From the NCBI RefSeq assembly GCF_016598615.1, contig NZ_CP066831.1, positions 3,162,001 to 3,226,000 of the forward strand: a DNA stretch of 64,000 nucleotides. The letters run 5' to 3'. Made by a program: the position numbers and the translations under genes. The stretch comes from Streptomyces liliifuscus. GTDB lineage: Bacteria; Actinomycetota; Actinomycetes; Streptomycetales; Streptomycetaceae. This document shows positions 16,791 to 26,568 of the stretch, in pieces. Each line of letters starts with the position of its first letter. Position 1 is the first letter of the stretch. The notes under the pieces were generated by a model that did not search any database, was not told the origin of the DNA, and saw nothing but the letters and a program-made list of their open reading frames with translations.

Positions 16791-18554
16791 TCATCGAACC
16801 CTGCTCCGTAGAGTGGTGAGCAGGTATGCGCAGAGCAGGGCACTGATCGACAACATCAGTGCGCCGCCGACGGGTTGGGCGATCACTCGCGCCACAGCAC
16901 CCACATAGCGCTCGCCTCCGAACGGCCACTGGACCAGCACGAGCTCGCGCAGCCGGGTCGAGAACCCGGCGGCGGTCCGCACGGACGGTCCCTCCAAGAC
17001 CTTCTGTACGAGCGGTACGACGAGGACCGGTACGGCCAGTACCGCCGCGAGTCCGGCGGTCGTCGACCGGAAGATACCGGCCGCCAGGACACCCGCCCAG
17101 GCACAGCCCACCACGAGACCGATCCAACTCACGCTCAGCGAAAGCCAGTCCTCGGGAACTCCGGTGAGCTCCCGTCCGTAGACGAGGTAGAGCAGTTCGG
17201 CGTCCACACCCACCGCGAGGAGTGCCAGCAGCAGCGCGGTGGCGGCGGCGACGAGGAGTTTCGCGGCGAGCAGCCCCAGGCGGCGGGGGACGTTCCCGCG
17301 ATCCGCGGCCAGGGCGGGATGGCGGAACTCGTCGCCGAAGGCCATGGCGCCGAGCAGCCCCGCGCCGAGCGCCGCGGGCGGCAGAGGAAAATCCCGTGGC
17401 CACGCGGCGAGCAGACGCGACTGCGGGGTGTGCCCCGCTCGGGCCAGGAGCACGGAGATCAGGGCCGAGGAGACGAGCACGGCGACCGCGGTGAGGTAGC
17501 CGGTGGCGACCCCGGCCGCACGACGCAGTTCGTAGCGCAGCGGCCGCAGGGGGCTGGCGCCCGGCCTGACGGAGATGGGCGGCGGGAGGGGAGACAACTC
17601 GTTCGCGCCCTCCGCCTCCGCGGTGCGCACGGGCTGCTCGGCCTCCTGAGAGTCACTCGCCGGGTGCCGCGCGGGAACGGGCCCCATGTCGCCGACTTCG
17701 TCCGCGAGTTGGTGTACGAGGATGCTGTGGCGGTAAGCGGTTTCGCCGATGTCGGCGCACGTGCTGCCGTACACGGAGAGGCGGTTGCCGTCCTCCCGCA
17801 CGACCTCCACGGAGCGTCGCGTGGTGCGGGCCTCCTTGGTGAGCAGGGCGCCGAGCCGGACGGCGTGCGGGCTGCGGACGGCGACGCGGGGTCGGAGACG
17901 GGTGCGGGCGAAGTCGGTGACGTCCTGGTCGGCGACAAGCCTGCCCTCCTCCAGCGTGACGACACGGTCGGCGGTCCGCGCGGCCTCCTTCGGGTCGCCC
18001 GTGGCGAACAGCACAGTGCCGCCCCCGGCGGCATGGGCTCGCAGAATCCCGTGCAGCCAGCGACCCTCGCGGGCGGAGAGCCCGTCGGCGGCGTCGTCGA
18101 GCACGAGCGTGTGCGGGTCGGACAGCAGTGCGCAGGCCAGTCCGAGGCGACGGTCCATGCCTCGCGAGAGCGTGCTCAGACGCTGGTCGCGCAGGCTGAC
18201 CAGGCCCACCACTTCGAGGACGTCGTCGGCGCGCCGGGCGGGCACACCCGTCGCGGCGCACAGCATGCGGAGTTGGCCGCGGACCGTGCGTGCCGGGTGG
18301 CCGGGGACCTCTCCGAGGAGCACGCCGACCTCGCGCGAGGGATGGGCGATGCGGTGCAGCGGGCGGCCTCTGAAGTAGGTGATTCCGCGGCCCTGTTGGA
18401 GTTCAAGCATGAGCCTGAGCGCCGTCGTCTTGCCCGCGCCCGGGGCTCCGAGGAGCGCTGTGACGCGGCCCGCGGGCACCTCGAAGGAGACATCGTCGAC
18501 GGCGGGGGGAAGCTCCTTGCGGGCGTTGCTGGTCAGTCCGATGGCCTGGATCAC
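16791..18554 (-). CDS. ABC transporter, ATPase and permease fused (ABC-2-like)
   Basis: 587 residues. The ATPase half (1-230) has Walker A GAPGAGKTTA and Walker B HTLVLDDAADGL. The signature is LSRGMDRRLGLA instead of LSGGQ, as in the CcmA/ABC-2 class but rather diverged. A soluble linker (about 230-340) follows, then about six membrane helices (350-587). One polypeptide therefore holds both halves of an exporter subunit. I prefer the GTG start four codons into the frame (VIQAIGL); a TTG nine bases upstream is possible. The cargo is unknown. It lies upstream of whiH on the same strand, about 160 bp away. Confidence 0.85.
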   Translation of the reverse strand: MIQAIGLTSNARKELPPAVDDVSFEVPAGRVTALLGAPGAGKTTALRLMLELQQGRGITYFRGRPLHRIAHPSREVGVLLGEVPGHPARTVRGQLRMLCAATGVPARRADDVLEVVGLVSLRDQRLSTLSRGMDRRLGLACALLSDPHTLVLDDAADGLSAREGRWLHGILRAHAAGGGTVLFATGDPKEAARTADRVVTLEEGRLVADQDVTDFARTRLRPRVAVRSPHAVRLGALLTKEARTTRRSVEVVREDGNRLSVYGSTCADIGETAYRHSILVHQLADEVGDMGPVPARHPASDSQEAEQPVRTAEAEGANELSPLPPPISVRPGASPLRPLRYELRRAAGVATGYLTAVAVLVSSALISVLLARAGHTPQSRLLAAWPRDFPLPPAALGAGLLGAMAFGDEFRHPALAADRGNVPRRLGLLAAKLLVAAATALLLALLAVGVDAELLYLVYGRELTGVPEDWLSLSVSWIGLVVGCAWAGVLAAGIFRSTTAGLAAVLAVPVLVVPLVQKVLEGPSVRTAAGFSTRLRELVLVQWPFGGERYVGAVARVIAQPVGGALMLSISALLCAYLLTTLRSRVR

Positions 18555-18751
18555 CCGAAGCAAGATAGCGCGATATGTACGGTTTTTCGGGCATCTTGAG
18601 CACGCTGGACGGCATGCCCCGTCCCCTTCCGGCCACTTGGCCCGACGGGGAATCTCGGGGTGGCTTCAGGTCGCGGCACGGAACTCGGAGCCATGCCCGG
18701 CCTCGGCACGGATGTCGAGACCGCGCCCGTCCTGGCACGGTTCCGTCTCTG

Positions 18752-18770
18752 CACCGCTCCAGGAGCGGTG
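18752..18770 (-). terminator. Short hairpin after the Nudix gene
   Basis: CACCGCTCC and its complement almost abut (1-3 base loop), ending at the Nudix stop codon. Compact but GC-rich. Confidence 0.45.
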
Positions 18771-19529
18771 TCAGACCTCGGGACGGAGCATCGGCGGGTT
18801 GAGCAGCGTGGCGCCGCCCGCGCGGAACAGCTGGGCCGGGCGGCCGCCCTGGCGGGTCGTCGTACCGCCCGTGGGGACGAGGAATCCCGGCGTGCCGGTC
18901 ACCTTGCGGTGGAAGTTTCGGGGGTCGAGTGCCACGCCCCACACCGCCTCGTACACCCGGCGCAGTTCACCGACCGTGAACTCCGGCGGGCAGAAGGCGG
19001 TCGCCAGCGACGAGTACTCGATCTTCGAGCGGGCGCGCTCGACACCGTCCGCCAGGATCTGCGCATGGTCGAAGGCCAGCGGCGCGGCCTGTTCGCCGTC
19101 CCGGCCGTAGCCGCCCCGCTGAAGCAGTTCCTCGACGGGGGCCCAGCGCGCGCTGTTCGCGTCTCCGCCGGCCCTGGGCGCGGGCAGATCGGGGGCGAGC
19201 GCGAGGTGGGCGACGCTGACGACCCTCATCCGGGGGTCGCGCTTCGGGTCGCCGTAGGTCGCGAGCTGCTCCAGGTGTGCGCCGTTGGCCTGTGCGGGGG
19301 CGGCCGGGTCATGGGCGCACAGCCCGGTCTCCTCACCCAGCTCCCTCGCCGCCGCCTGCGCCAGATCCTCGTCCGGCCGTACGAAGCCGCCGGGCAGCGC
19401 CCACCGTCCCTGAAAGGGCGGCTCACCCCTCCGTACCGCCAGCGCGCACAGGGCATGGCGACGCACGGTCAGCACGACCAGGTCAACGGTGACGGCAAAC
19501 GGCGGGAAGGCTGACGGGTCGTAGGGCAT
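18771..19529 (-). CDS. Nudix domain protein with winged-helix tail (NrtR-like)
   Basis: 252 residues. The Nudix domain (about 10-150) has GGFVRPDEDLAQAAARELGEETGL, close to the G-x5-E-x7-R-E-U-x-E-E-x-G-U box, so hydrolysis may be retained. The C-terminal part (about 165-250: KIEYSSLATAFCPPEFTVGELRRVYEAVWG) matches the winged helix of NrtR-type regulators that sense ADP-ribose and control NAD metabolism. No NAD gene adjoins. Start at the ATG of MPYDPSAFPP; a longer in-frame start 99 bp upstream would run through the likely operator. Confidence 0.8.
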   Translation of the reverse strand: MPYDPSAFPPFAVTVDLVVLTVRRHALCALAVRRGEPPFQGRWALPGGFVRPDEDLAQAAARELGEETGLCAHDPAAPAQANGAHLEQLATYGDPKRDPRMRVVSVAHLALAPDLPAPRAGGDANSARWAPVEELLQRGGYGRDGEQAAPLAFDHAQILADGVERARSKIEYSSLATAFCPPEFTVGELRRVYEAVWGVALDPRNFHRKVTGTPGFLVPTGGTTTRQGGRPAQLFRAGGATLLNPPMLRPEV

Positions 19530-19538
19530 GCCGAGATC

Positions 19539-19561
19539 ATAGTCGTCTGCCTGACGATAAA
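19539..19561. promoter_or_regulatory. Possible operator upstream of the Nudix gene
   Basis: ATAGTCGTC-tgcct-GACGATAAA, with perfect inner arms TCGTC/GACGA, begins 10 bp before the ATG. If the protein is an NrtR-type repressor, this could be its own site. The symmetry is imperfect. Confidence 0.3.
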
Positions 19562-19656
19562 CACTCCCTTCGTCGGTCGCTTCACTGGCTGATCCACTGC
19601 TCTCCGGTACGAGTGCCGGGGACGCCACCGGCCCGCCCTCGTCGGCTTCCGCCCGC

Positions 19657-21732
19657 TCACACGCCCAGCTGGAGCCCGTCGGCGGCCTCCTCGACCATGG
19701 CGAGACCGAGCCTGCTGACGCGTACGGAGAAGGGGGCGCCCGCGACGCGCAGGCCGGTCAGGCCGATCTCGCCCAGGGGCGCGCCACGGACCGGCCGCAG
19801 CGTCACCGTCCCGGCAGGGGCGTCCGGACGGATTCCGGCGAGGGTGGTGAGCAGAAGGACTCCGGCGGCCGCGGCCGTGGCCGCGGGTCGGCAGGCCGCC
19901 GGATGCGGCAGCGGGGCACCGACTTCCGTCCGCTGCTCCCCCGCGTACATCTCCGGGAGCCGGTGCCCGAAGGCCTCGGCTGCCGACAGCACGCCCCGCA
20001 GGAGTGAGCTCGCCTCCTTCTCGTAGCCCGCTGCGGCTAGTCCCGCGACGGCGACAGCCGTCTCGTGGACCCGCACGGCCCCGCCTCGATGCCCGAACGG
20101 GTTGTACGCCGCCTCCTTCGCGCCGAGGCTGCGCAGTCCCCAGCCCGAGTCCATGGCGGGCCCGCCGAGCAGCCGCGCCAGCTGTTCCGTCTGCACCTTG
20201 TCGAGCAGCCCCTGGGCTGGAGCGCCCACGCCGAGCAGCCCGGTGTCGAGGAGGTGCACACTGGCCGCGCCTAGGTGCGGCACGATCCGCCCGTCCGACA
20301 GACGGGCCGCGGCCGGTCTGCCGCCTCCCCTGTCCTCGATCCAGAAGTCCTCCTGGAACGCGGCCCTCATTCCGCGAGCCCACCCCCGCAACTCGGGGCC
20401 ACCTCCCCTGCCGTACGCGTCGAGGAGATCGGCGCCCAGCAGCGCGGCCCGGTGAGCATGCGCCTGGGTCTCGCAGCGCCACGGTCCGCCGGGGCGTGGG
20501 TCGGACAGATACGTACCGTCGCCGACCGCCGTCCGCAGCCACTGCAGGCAGCGCTCGGCCACAGGAAGCAGTTCCTCGGTCTCCTGTTCAGGGAGCCCCC
20601 AGCGCCTGGCCTCCGCGAGAACGACGGGGAACAGGAGGGTCGCCTCTTCGCCCGTGCAGCTCGGCGGCAGATGCGTACCGGCGTGCCGTCGCGGCCCGGG
20701 GAGCAGCCCAGATCGCGGCCCCGCGCCCACCAGTTGGGTGCGCGCGAGGGTGCGCAGGGTGCCCGCGGCGAGTCGCGTGCCCAGCGGCAGGGTCATGCGC
20801 GCCGCCGCCAGCGCCTCGGCCGGTGCCATGCCGCAACGCCAAGGCGCGCCGGCCGCGAGGTGGTTGTCGGACGGATGCACGGGGTCACGCAGCAGAAGGG
20901 CCTGGAGGTCCTCGATGCTCGTGCGCAGGAGCGCCTGGACCCTCGGGTCGTCGCTCACGGCCCGTGCCGGGGCAATCGGGCTCGTGGCAGCGCGCGCGAC
21001 GGCCCGGATGGGACCCGCACCTGTCGGCCGTACCCTCAGCTCCACGCTTCGGGTGTCGCCGGGTGGCAGTTCGAGCTCCCATCGGAGCAGCCCCGCGGAG
21101 GCCAGCGCGTCCGAGGGCGGCGGGTTGGCCGTAACGACGGAGTGCCCGGTGGCGCAGGACCACCGCATGCCCGAGTCGTGAACGCTGGCGGGCAGGTCGG
21201 GACCGGCCCGCCCGGAGGCGACCGCGCCCAGTTCCGCCAGGTCCGTGCCGAGCGACACCTCGACGGGCAGGCGCAGATGCCGGTGGGCCGCGCTGCGCAG
21301 GGTGATCCGCTCGGTGCCGTCCGCGTATCGCGTCCGTTCGACGATGACGTCCGGGTCGGGGCCGCCGTCGGCGGACAGGCTCAGCGTCGCCACGAAACGG
21401 GCCTGGTCGGCCGCGATCATCCGGGCCTGGATCGCGAGAGGCTCCCGCCCCGCGACGCGCAGTCGACATCGGGAGAGCATGCGTCGGCCCGCGCGGTAGA
21501 AGCCCTCCAGCCCCTGCCCGGTCAGCTGGCCGTGCTCCGTGGAGATCGCAAGCCCGGGCAGCGCGACGCAGATCAGCGCGTTGTGCGCGGGAGGCAGATT
21601 CCCTGTCGCGTTCGGCAGGGACAGGGGTGCCTTCTGGGTTGTGGCACTGCCGGGTGTTATGGGGGGTTGTGCTGGCCTGCGGAGCAGAGGGTGATTGTCG
21701 TGCTGAGTGGAGGACTGGGTGGGCAGGGGCAT
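19657..21732 (-). CDS. Glycogen-debranching-like enzyme (GDE_N_bis / six-hairpin glycosidase fold)
   Basis: 691 residues. The N-terminal beta-rich domain (about 50-250; TEHGQLTGQGLEGFYRAGRRML) is typical of the GDE_N_bis group annotated as amylo-alpha-1,6-glucosidase. The remainder has the repeating helical pattern of an (alpha/alpha)6 barrel, including SGLLPGPRRHAG, MDSGWGLRSLGAKEAAYNPF and VHETAVAVAGLAAAGY. It probably acts on alpha-glucans or short oligosaccharides; catalytic acids cannot be named safely. Start uncertain: ATG at 21732 (weak AGAAG upstream) or GTG at 21771. Confidence 0.75.
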   Translation of the reverse strand: MPLPTQSSTQHDNHPLLRRPAQPPITPGSATTQKAPLSLPNATGNLPPAHNALICVALPGLAISTEHGQLTGQGLEGFYRAGRRMLSRCRLRVAGREPLAIQARMIAADQARFVATLSLSADGGPDPDVIVERTRYADGTERITLRSAAHRHLRLPVEVSLGTDLAELGAVASGRAGPDLPASVHDSGMRWSCATGHSVVTANPPPSDALASAGLLRWELELPPGDTRSVELRVRPTGAGPIRAVARAATSPIAPARAVSDDPRVQALLRTSIEDLQALLLRDPVHPSDNHLAAGAPWRCGMAPAEALAAARMTLPLGTRLAAGTLRTLARTQLVGAGPRSGLLPGPRRHAGTHLPPSCTGEEATLLFPVVLAEARRWGLPEQETEELLPVAERCLQWLRTAVGDGTYLSDPRPGGPWRCETQAHAHRAALLGADLLDAYGRGGGPELRGWARGMRAAFQEDFWIEDRGGGRPAAARLSDGRIVPHLGAASVHLLDTGLLGVGAPAQGLLDKVQTEQLARLLGGPAMDSGWGLRSLGAKEAAYNPFGHRGGAVRVHETAVAVAGLAAAGYEKEASSLLRGVLSAAEAFGHRLPEMYAGEQRTEVGAPLPHPAACRPAATAAAAGVLLLTTLAGIRPDAPAGTVTLRPVRGAPLGEIGLTGLRVAGAPFSVRVSRLGLAMVEEAADGLQLGV

Positions 21733-22092
21733 GGGGCGGCTTCTTCTGTGCTCCGTGCGCTGAGTGCGCACTCAGCGGCGTGTAGGGGGCTCCGGAAGGG
21801 CGGGTTCGATGCGATGGCACGGCCCGGCCGCGGGCTGCGCCACTCAGGTGAACGGAACGGGCCTGTCCCGGGTCACGCCCCGGTTCACGGAAGCCGACCG
21901 ATTGGCGGTGGGCGGGGGGCTCCGGGGTGCGTCGGCGGCTGATCCGAGCACGCACCCCACGCCACATCGTCCCGAGTCCGGCAGACCCCCACACCAACCC
22001 AAGCCCCGCCAGCCCCCAGGCCATCACCCGTAGCAGCCATTCCGACCAGCCCAACCGAATCGGCCGACTCGCTCGGAGCCACTCCCCCGCCC
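21733..22092. other. Gap between the debranching-like gene and the DUF4192 gene
   Basis: 360 bp. The only coding hint is a minus-strand frame whose ATG (22096) overlaps the DUF4192 stop as ATGA and encodes a membrane-like helix (EWLLRVMAWGLAGLGLVWGS) within its first 45 residues. The frame then becomes low complexity and runs 850 bp into the debranching-like gene in another frame. The first third might be a real small membrane protein truncated by a frameshift. Confidence 0.3.
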
Positions 22093-24048
22093 TCATGTCT
22101 CGCCTTGCTTCGTCCCGTGCCGGCCGGCCCCTCGGCGGGACCGGGTGGCGCCGCCCGTACTGTCACCCGCCCTGGTGGGTGCTTCCGGCGCCGGGGAGTC
22201 GTCGGCGCTGGACCGGGGACGGCGCATGCCCGCAGATCCGGAGGGCCGGGAACCCGGACGGCTCACCGCACTCCCCGTGGACCGCGGCTTGCGTCGGCGA
22301 CGGGAAGCCGCCCGGGTGGACGATGTCGAGGCGGGCCCGGACGGCCCATCGGCGTAGACCGGGGACTCTGAGTGCTCCGAGGACGCCAAGGACGCGATCA
22401 CCTCCGCGTCGGCACGGTCCACACGCTCCTTACGGAGGCAGCGGCGGATCGACTCCGGGTCCAGGCCCTCATTGCACGCCTGGTGGAGAAGGCGGGCGAA
22501 CAGGTATCCCGGATCCGCTCCGAGGGCCATCGCCAGGGCTTCGCGGGCTTCCAGTTCGTCACCGGAGGACCAAGCAACCCATCCCACGAGGGTGAGCGGC
22601 GCCGCGGCATGCTCGCCGTACGGGCCGACACAGCGTCGGGCCAGAGCCCGCCAGAGGCGCAGGGCGGGGCCGGCCTCGTCGCCTTCCATCCACTCCGCCG
22701 CCCGGTCGCGCGTAGTGCGGTCCTGGAGGCCGAGGATCAAAGTGGCTGCCTCGTCGTGGCCCAGGAGTTCGTCGTCCCGGAGATCCGCAGACAGGGCACC
22801 GGACACACCTGCCGCACCAGACAAAGCAGATGCGGGAGATACAGCAGACACACCGGGCACACCCGGTACGCCCGCCGCAGACGTGGAGTCGGCGAATCGG
22901 CGCATGACCCGATGAGCCAGGTCCAAGGTCTCGGTCGCCACAGCTGTGCGGCTCTCGTCGTCCAGGATTCGGGGGATCAGCGCCATGCTCACCGCGTTGA
23001 GCGCGGACTCCTGCTCCAGTGCGGCCGCGGTTTCCCACGGAATGAGCCTCGCCCTGAACTCCCGCAGGGATCCCCGAACCTGAAGACCGGCGTAGGTGGC
23101 CGCCGCGGCCAGCACGGACGTGCCGGGCAGCCCCATGGGTGTCCCGTCGGACGGACAGCACTGCTCACTGGGGCAGCAGTACGACCAGAAGCGACCGTCC
23201 GAGATGCACAGTGCCTCGATGACGGGCACGTCCAGGGCACCGCAGGCCCTGCGCAGAAACTGCGCGAGTGGGCGCAGTCGTTCCATGACATCCCGGGCCG
23301 ACTCTCCGCCCCTGGGGTCTTGGCAGAGGAAGGCGACCATGCTCTCGGGGTGCGCGCCCCTGCGTTCACTGCCCTTCACAAGTCCTTCGGTCAACTGTCG
23401 GGCGACGGACGCCCAGTCGTCCGCGTTGGCCGGGATACCAAGCCGGGCCCGTCCGCCGAACCTGCCACGCCCGTCCCTGTCGTGCAGGGCGGCGAGCACG
23501 ATGCTGTCCTCGGGCCGGTATCCGAGCAGGTACGGCAGCGCGTCTGCCAGTTCGGCGGGAGTGCGGAGTGTGACCTGATGCTCGGCGAACGGGACACCGG
23601 ACGCGCCGTGCGCGGGGCCGACACTGCTCTCACCTCCACGGCCCGCACCCCGTGCACCCGGTCCCGAGCCGTGCCCTCCGCTCGCCGAGCCATGTCCTCC
23701 GCTTCCTGGACCACGCCCACTGCTACCTGGACCGTCCACACCGTGCTCCGAACCCGGTCCGCCAGGCCCTGAACCGTGTCCGACACATCCTGAACCGCGT
23801 CCCCCACGCCCTGAACCGTGCCCGCCACCGGCCTCGCCCTGACCGCCAACCCCTTCGCGATCACCCCCACCGACTTGGCCATGCTCACCACCCGCACCCC
23901 CGCCCCTTCCAAGCCCTCCGAGCCCACCGGCCCCTCCAAACCCGTCGAGCCCCTCAAGCCCCTCAAGCCCGTCGCGCTCGCCACGCTCGCCGCACCCGCT
24001 CATGTCACCGTCGCCGAGATTCCCGGCCGCTTCGCTGTGATTCGTCAT
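22093..24048 (-). CDS. DUF4192 domain protein with Gly-rich N-terminus
   Basis: 651 residues. Residues 20-145 are dominated by Gly with Ser, Arg and His (GHGSG-like repeats), probably disordered. The DUF4192 domain (about 155-520) begins VTLRTPAELADALPYLLGYRPEDSIVL, the family's hallmark, and includes a Cys-rich CCPSEQCCPSDGTP segment. The C-terminal tail is basic and Ser/Arg-rich. The family is actinobacterial and of unknown function. It is divergent from the RecQ-like gene across a 133-bp region with DnaA-box-like repeats. Confidence 0.85.
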   Translation of the reverse strand: MTNHSEAAGNLGDGDMSGCGERGERDGLEGLEGLDGFGGAGGLGGLGRGGGAGGEHGQVGGGDREGVGGQGEAGGGHGSGRGGRGSGCVGHGSGPGGPGSEHGVDGPGSSGRGPGSGGHGSASGGHGSGPGARGAGRGGESSVGPAHGASGVPFAEHQVTLRTPAELADALPYLLGYRPEDSIVLAALHDRDGRGRFGGRARLGIPANADDWASVARQLTEGLVKGSERRGAHPESMVAFLCQDPRGGESARDVMERLRPLAQFLRRACGALDVPVIEALCISDGRFWSYCCPSEQCCPSDGTPMGLPGTSVLAAAATYAGLQVRGSLREFRARLIPWETAAALEQESALNAVSMALIPRILDDESRTAVATETLDLAHRVMRRFADSTSAAGVPGVPGVSAVSPASALSGAAGVSGALSADLRDDELLGHDEAATLILGLQDRTTRDRAAEWMEGDEAGPALRLWRALARRCVGPYGEHAAAPLTLVGWVAWSSGDELEAREALAMALGADPGYLFARLLHQACNEGLDPESIRRCLRKERVDRADAEVIASLASSEHSESPVYADGPSGPASTSSTRAASRRRRKPRSTGSAVSRPGSRPSGSAGMRRPRSSADDSPAPEAPTRAGDSTGGATRSRRGAGRHGTKQGET

Positions 24049-24084
24049 GCCGTGACCATCCCGCGGATCCCGGCATTCCGCTTT

Positions 24085-24134
24085 AGCCTGTGGATAACCA
24101 CGACCATGATCACGTCAGAACTTGTCCACAGGCT
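24085..24134. promoter_or_regulatory. Inverted DnaA-box-like repeats
   Basis: A perfect 10-bp inverted repeat, AGCCTGTGGA and complement, with a 30-bp gap. The arms contain TGTGGATAA (24089-24097; TTATCCACA on the other strand) and TTGTCCACA (24122-24130), which match the E. coli and Streptomyces DnaA-box consensus forms. It lies 52 bp before the RecQ-like start, in the divergent promoter region. Confidence 0.55.
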
Positions 24135-24181
24135 GACCGCCTCATTCGCGCGATGTCCGACCCATCGGGTTGCATGGGGCC

Positions 24182-26344
24182 ATGAGCAACGCAGAGCTGC
24201 GCACCGCGGCCGACACTGTCCTCGCCCGCCTCGTCGGCGCCCCGGCGGGTGACGCCCGGCTGCGCGAGGACCAGTGGCGAGCCATCGAGGCACTGGTCGC
24301 CGACAAGCGCAGAGCCCTGGTCGTGCAGCGCACCGGCTGGGGCAAGTCCGCCGTGTACTTCGTGGCGACGGCGCTGCTGCGGGAGCAGGGCGCGGGCCCC
24401 ACCGTCATCGTCTCCCCACTCCTCGCCCTCATGCGCAACCAGGTCGAGGCGGCCGCCCGCGCCGGCATCCGGGCACGGACCATCAACTCGTCCAACACGG
24501 AGGAATGGGACACGATCCAGGACGAGGTGGCCGCGAGCGAGGTGGACGTCCTCCTGGTGAGCCCCGAGCGGCTGAACAATCCGGACTTCCGCGACCAGGT
24601 GCTGCCCAAGCTCGCCGCCGCGACCGGCCTCCTCGTGGTCGACGAAGCACACTGCATCTCCGACTGGGGACACGACTTCCGGCCGGACTACCGCCGGCTG
24701 CGCACGATGCTCGCGGACCTCCCGCCCGGCGTCCCGGTCCTCGCCACCACCGCCACGGCCAACGCGCGCGTGACGGCCGATGTCGCCGAGCAGCTGGGCA
24801 CAGGTGGCAGCACGGACGCTCTCGTCCTGCGCGGCCCGCTGGACCGGGAGAGCCTGAGCCTCGGTGTGCTGCAGCTGCCCGATGCCGCACACCGGATGGC
24901 CTGGCTGGCCGAGCATCTGGGCGAGCTGCCCGGCTCCGGAATCATCTACACGCTCACGGTGGCCGCGGCCGAGGAGGTCACCGCGTTCCTGCGGCAGAGC
25001 GGGCACACAGTGGCCTCGTACACCGGGAAGACGGAGAACGCGGACCGGCAGCAGGCCGAGGAGGATCTGCTCGCCAACCGCGTCAAGGCCCTCGTGGCCA
25101 CGTCGGCGCTGGGCATGGGCTTCGACAAGCCCGACCTCGGGTTCGTGGTGCACCTGGGGTCACCGTCCTCCCCCATCGCGTACTACCAGCAGGTCGGCCG
25201 TGCGGGGCGCGGGGTGGAGCATGCCGAGGTGCTGCTCCTGCCGGGCAAGGAGGACCAGGCGATCTGGCAGTACTTCGCGTCGATCGCCTTTCCTCCGGAG
25301 GAGCAGGTCCGGCGCACCCTGGACGTCCTCGCCCAGGCGGGCCGTCCGCTGTCGCTGCCCGCGCTCGAACCCTTGGTGGAGCTGCGCAGGTCACGGCTGG
25401 AGACGATGCTCAAGGTCCTGGACGTGGACGGCGCGGTGCACCGCGTCAAGGGCGGCTGGATCTCCACGGGCGACCCGTGGACGTACGACACCGAGCGCTA
25501 TGCCTGGGTCGCCAAGCAGCGTGCGGCCGAGCAACAGGCGATGCGTGACTACGTGACGACGACCGGCTGCCGAATGGAGTTCCTGCGGCGCCAGCTGGAC
25601 GACGAGGGAGCCACTCCGTGCGGTCGCTGCGACATGTGCGCTGGGCCCCGGTTCACCGACGCCGTCTCCTCGTCGTCCCTGGACTCCGCGCGTGGTGAGC
25701 TGGGCCGGGCGGGTGTCGAGGTCGAGCCCCGGAAGATGTGGCCGACGGGCCTGCCTGCGGTCGGTGTCGACCTGAAGGGGCGCATTCCGGCCGGTGAACA
25801 GGCCACTTCCGGGCGAGCCCTGGGACGGCTCTCGGACATCGGCTGGGGCAACCGGCTGCGGCCGATGCTCTCGCCCCAGGCCCCCGACGAGCCCGTTCCG
25901 GACGATGTGGCGAAGGCCGTGGTCGGTGTGCTGGCCGACTGGGCGAAGGGTCCCGGCGGCTGGGCTTCGGGAAGCCCCGACGCGCAGCCGCGCCCGGTCG
26001 GTGTCGTCACCATGGCCTCGCACGGCCGACCGCGCCTGATCCAGTCGCTGGGCGCACGGATCGCGGAGGTCGGACGCCTGCCCCTGCTGGGTTCCATCGA
26101 GTACGCCCCCGGAGCCGGGGCGGCGCAGGTGTCCAGGAGCAACAGCGCGCAGCGGTTGAAGGCCCTCGACGGGGCGCTTGTGGTGCCGCCCGGCCTGGCC
26201 GCCACGCTGGCCCAGGCCCAGGGCCCCGTCCTGCTCGTGGACGATTCGACCGAGACCGGCTGGACGCTGGCGGTGGCCACGCGCCTGCTCCGGCGGGCCG
26301 GTGCACAGGGGGTGTTGCCGCTGGTCCTTGCCGTGCAAGGGTGA
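24182..26344 (+). CDS. rqlH: RecQ-like DNA helicase with C-terminal phosphoribosyltransferase-like domain (RqlH type)
   Basis: 720 residues. The helicase core (1-350) has Q-motif [12 protein letters not shown], Walker A TGWGKS, motif [24 protein letters not shown] and motif [11 protein letters not shown] zinc-binding tetracysteine follows (C in TTGCRMEF, then CGRCDMC, about 463-490). RQC and HRDC domains are absent. The last 110 residues look like a phosphoribosyltransferase, with [14 protein letters not shown] as the PRPP-loop motif. From memory this matches mycobacterial RqlH, a 3'-5' helicase clade. ATG chosen at 24182; a TTG four codons upstream is possible. Confidence 0.9.
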   Translation: MSNAELRTAADTVLARLVGAPAGDARLREDQWRAIEALVADKRRALVVQRTGWGKSAVYFVATALLREQGAGPTVIVSPLLALMRNQVEAAARAGIRARTINSSNTEEWDTIQDEVAASEVDVLLVSPERLNNPDFRDQVLPKLAAATGLLVVDEAHCISDWGHDFRPDYRRLRTMLADLPPGVPVLATTATANARVTADVAEQLGTGGSTDALVLRGPLDRESLSLGVLQLPDAAHRMAWLAEHLGELPGSGIIYTLTVAAAEEVTAFLRQSGHTVASYTGKTENADRQQAEEDLLANRVKALVATSALGMGFDKPDLGFVVHLGSPSSPIAYYQQVGRAGRGVEHAEVLLLPGKEDQAIWQYFASIAFPPEEQVRRTLDVLAQAGRPLSLPALEPLVELRRSRLETMLKVLDVDGAVHRVKGGWISTGDPWTYDTERYAWVAKQRAAEQQAMRDYVTTTGCRMEFLRRQLDDEGATPCGRCDMCAGPRFTDAVSSSSLDSARGELGRAGVEVEPRKMWPTGLPAVGVDLKGRIPAGEQATSGRALGRLSDIGWGNRLRPMLSPQAPDEPVPDDVAKAVVGVLADWAKGPGGWASGSPDAQPRPVGVVTMASHGRPRLIQSLGARIAEVGRLPLLGSIEYAPGAGAAQVSRSNSAQRLKALDGALVVPPGLAATLAQAQGPVLLVDDSTETGWTLAVATRLLRRAGAQGVLPLVLAVQG

Positions 26345-26568
26345 TCCAGGCGTGACAGGGAGGGTTACGGGCAGGGATATATGAGGCGGATCACCGGATA
26401 ACGGTCGGTGGCCCCAATTGCTCGTTGCCGCAACCAAGTTCGACAGGAAGAATTGGCCTCGCGCCCCGCGCGGTCCTTCCAGGGCCGCCCGTTCGGGCTG
26501 TGTCGCGGTGCGCTCCCCCAAGTCCGACCCCCCGCCCGTTGTATGGGCGCGTAGCCGAAGGGAGGACC

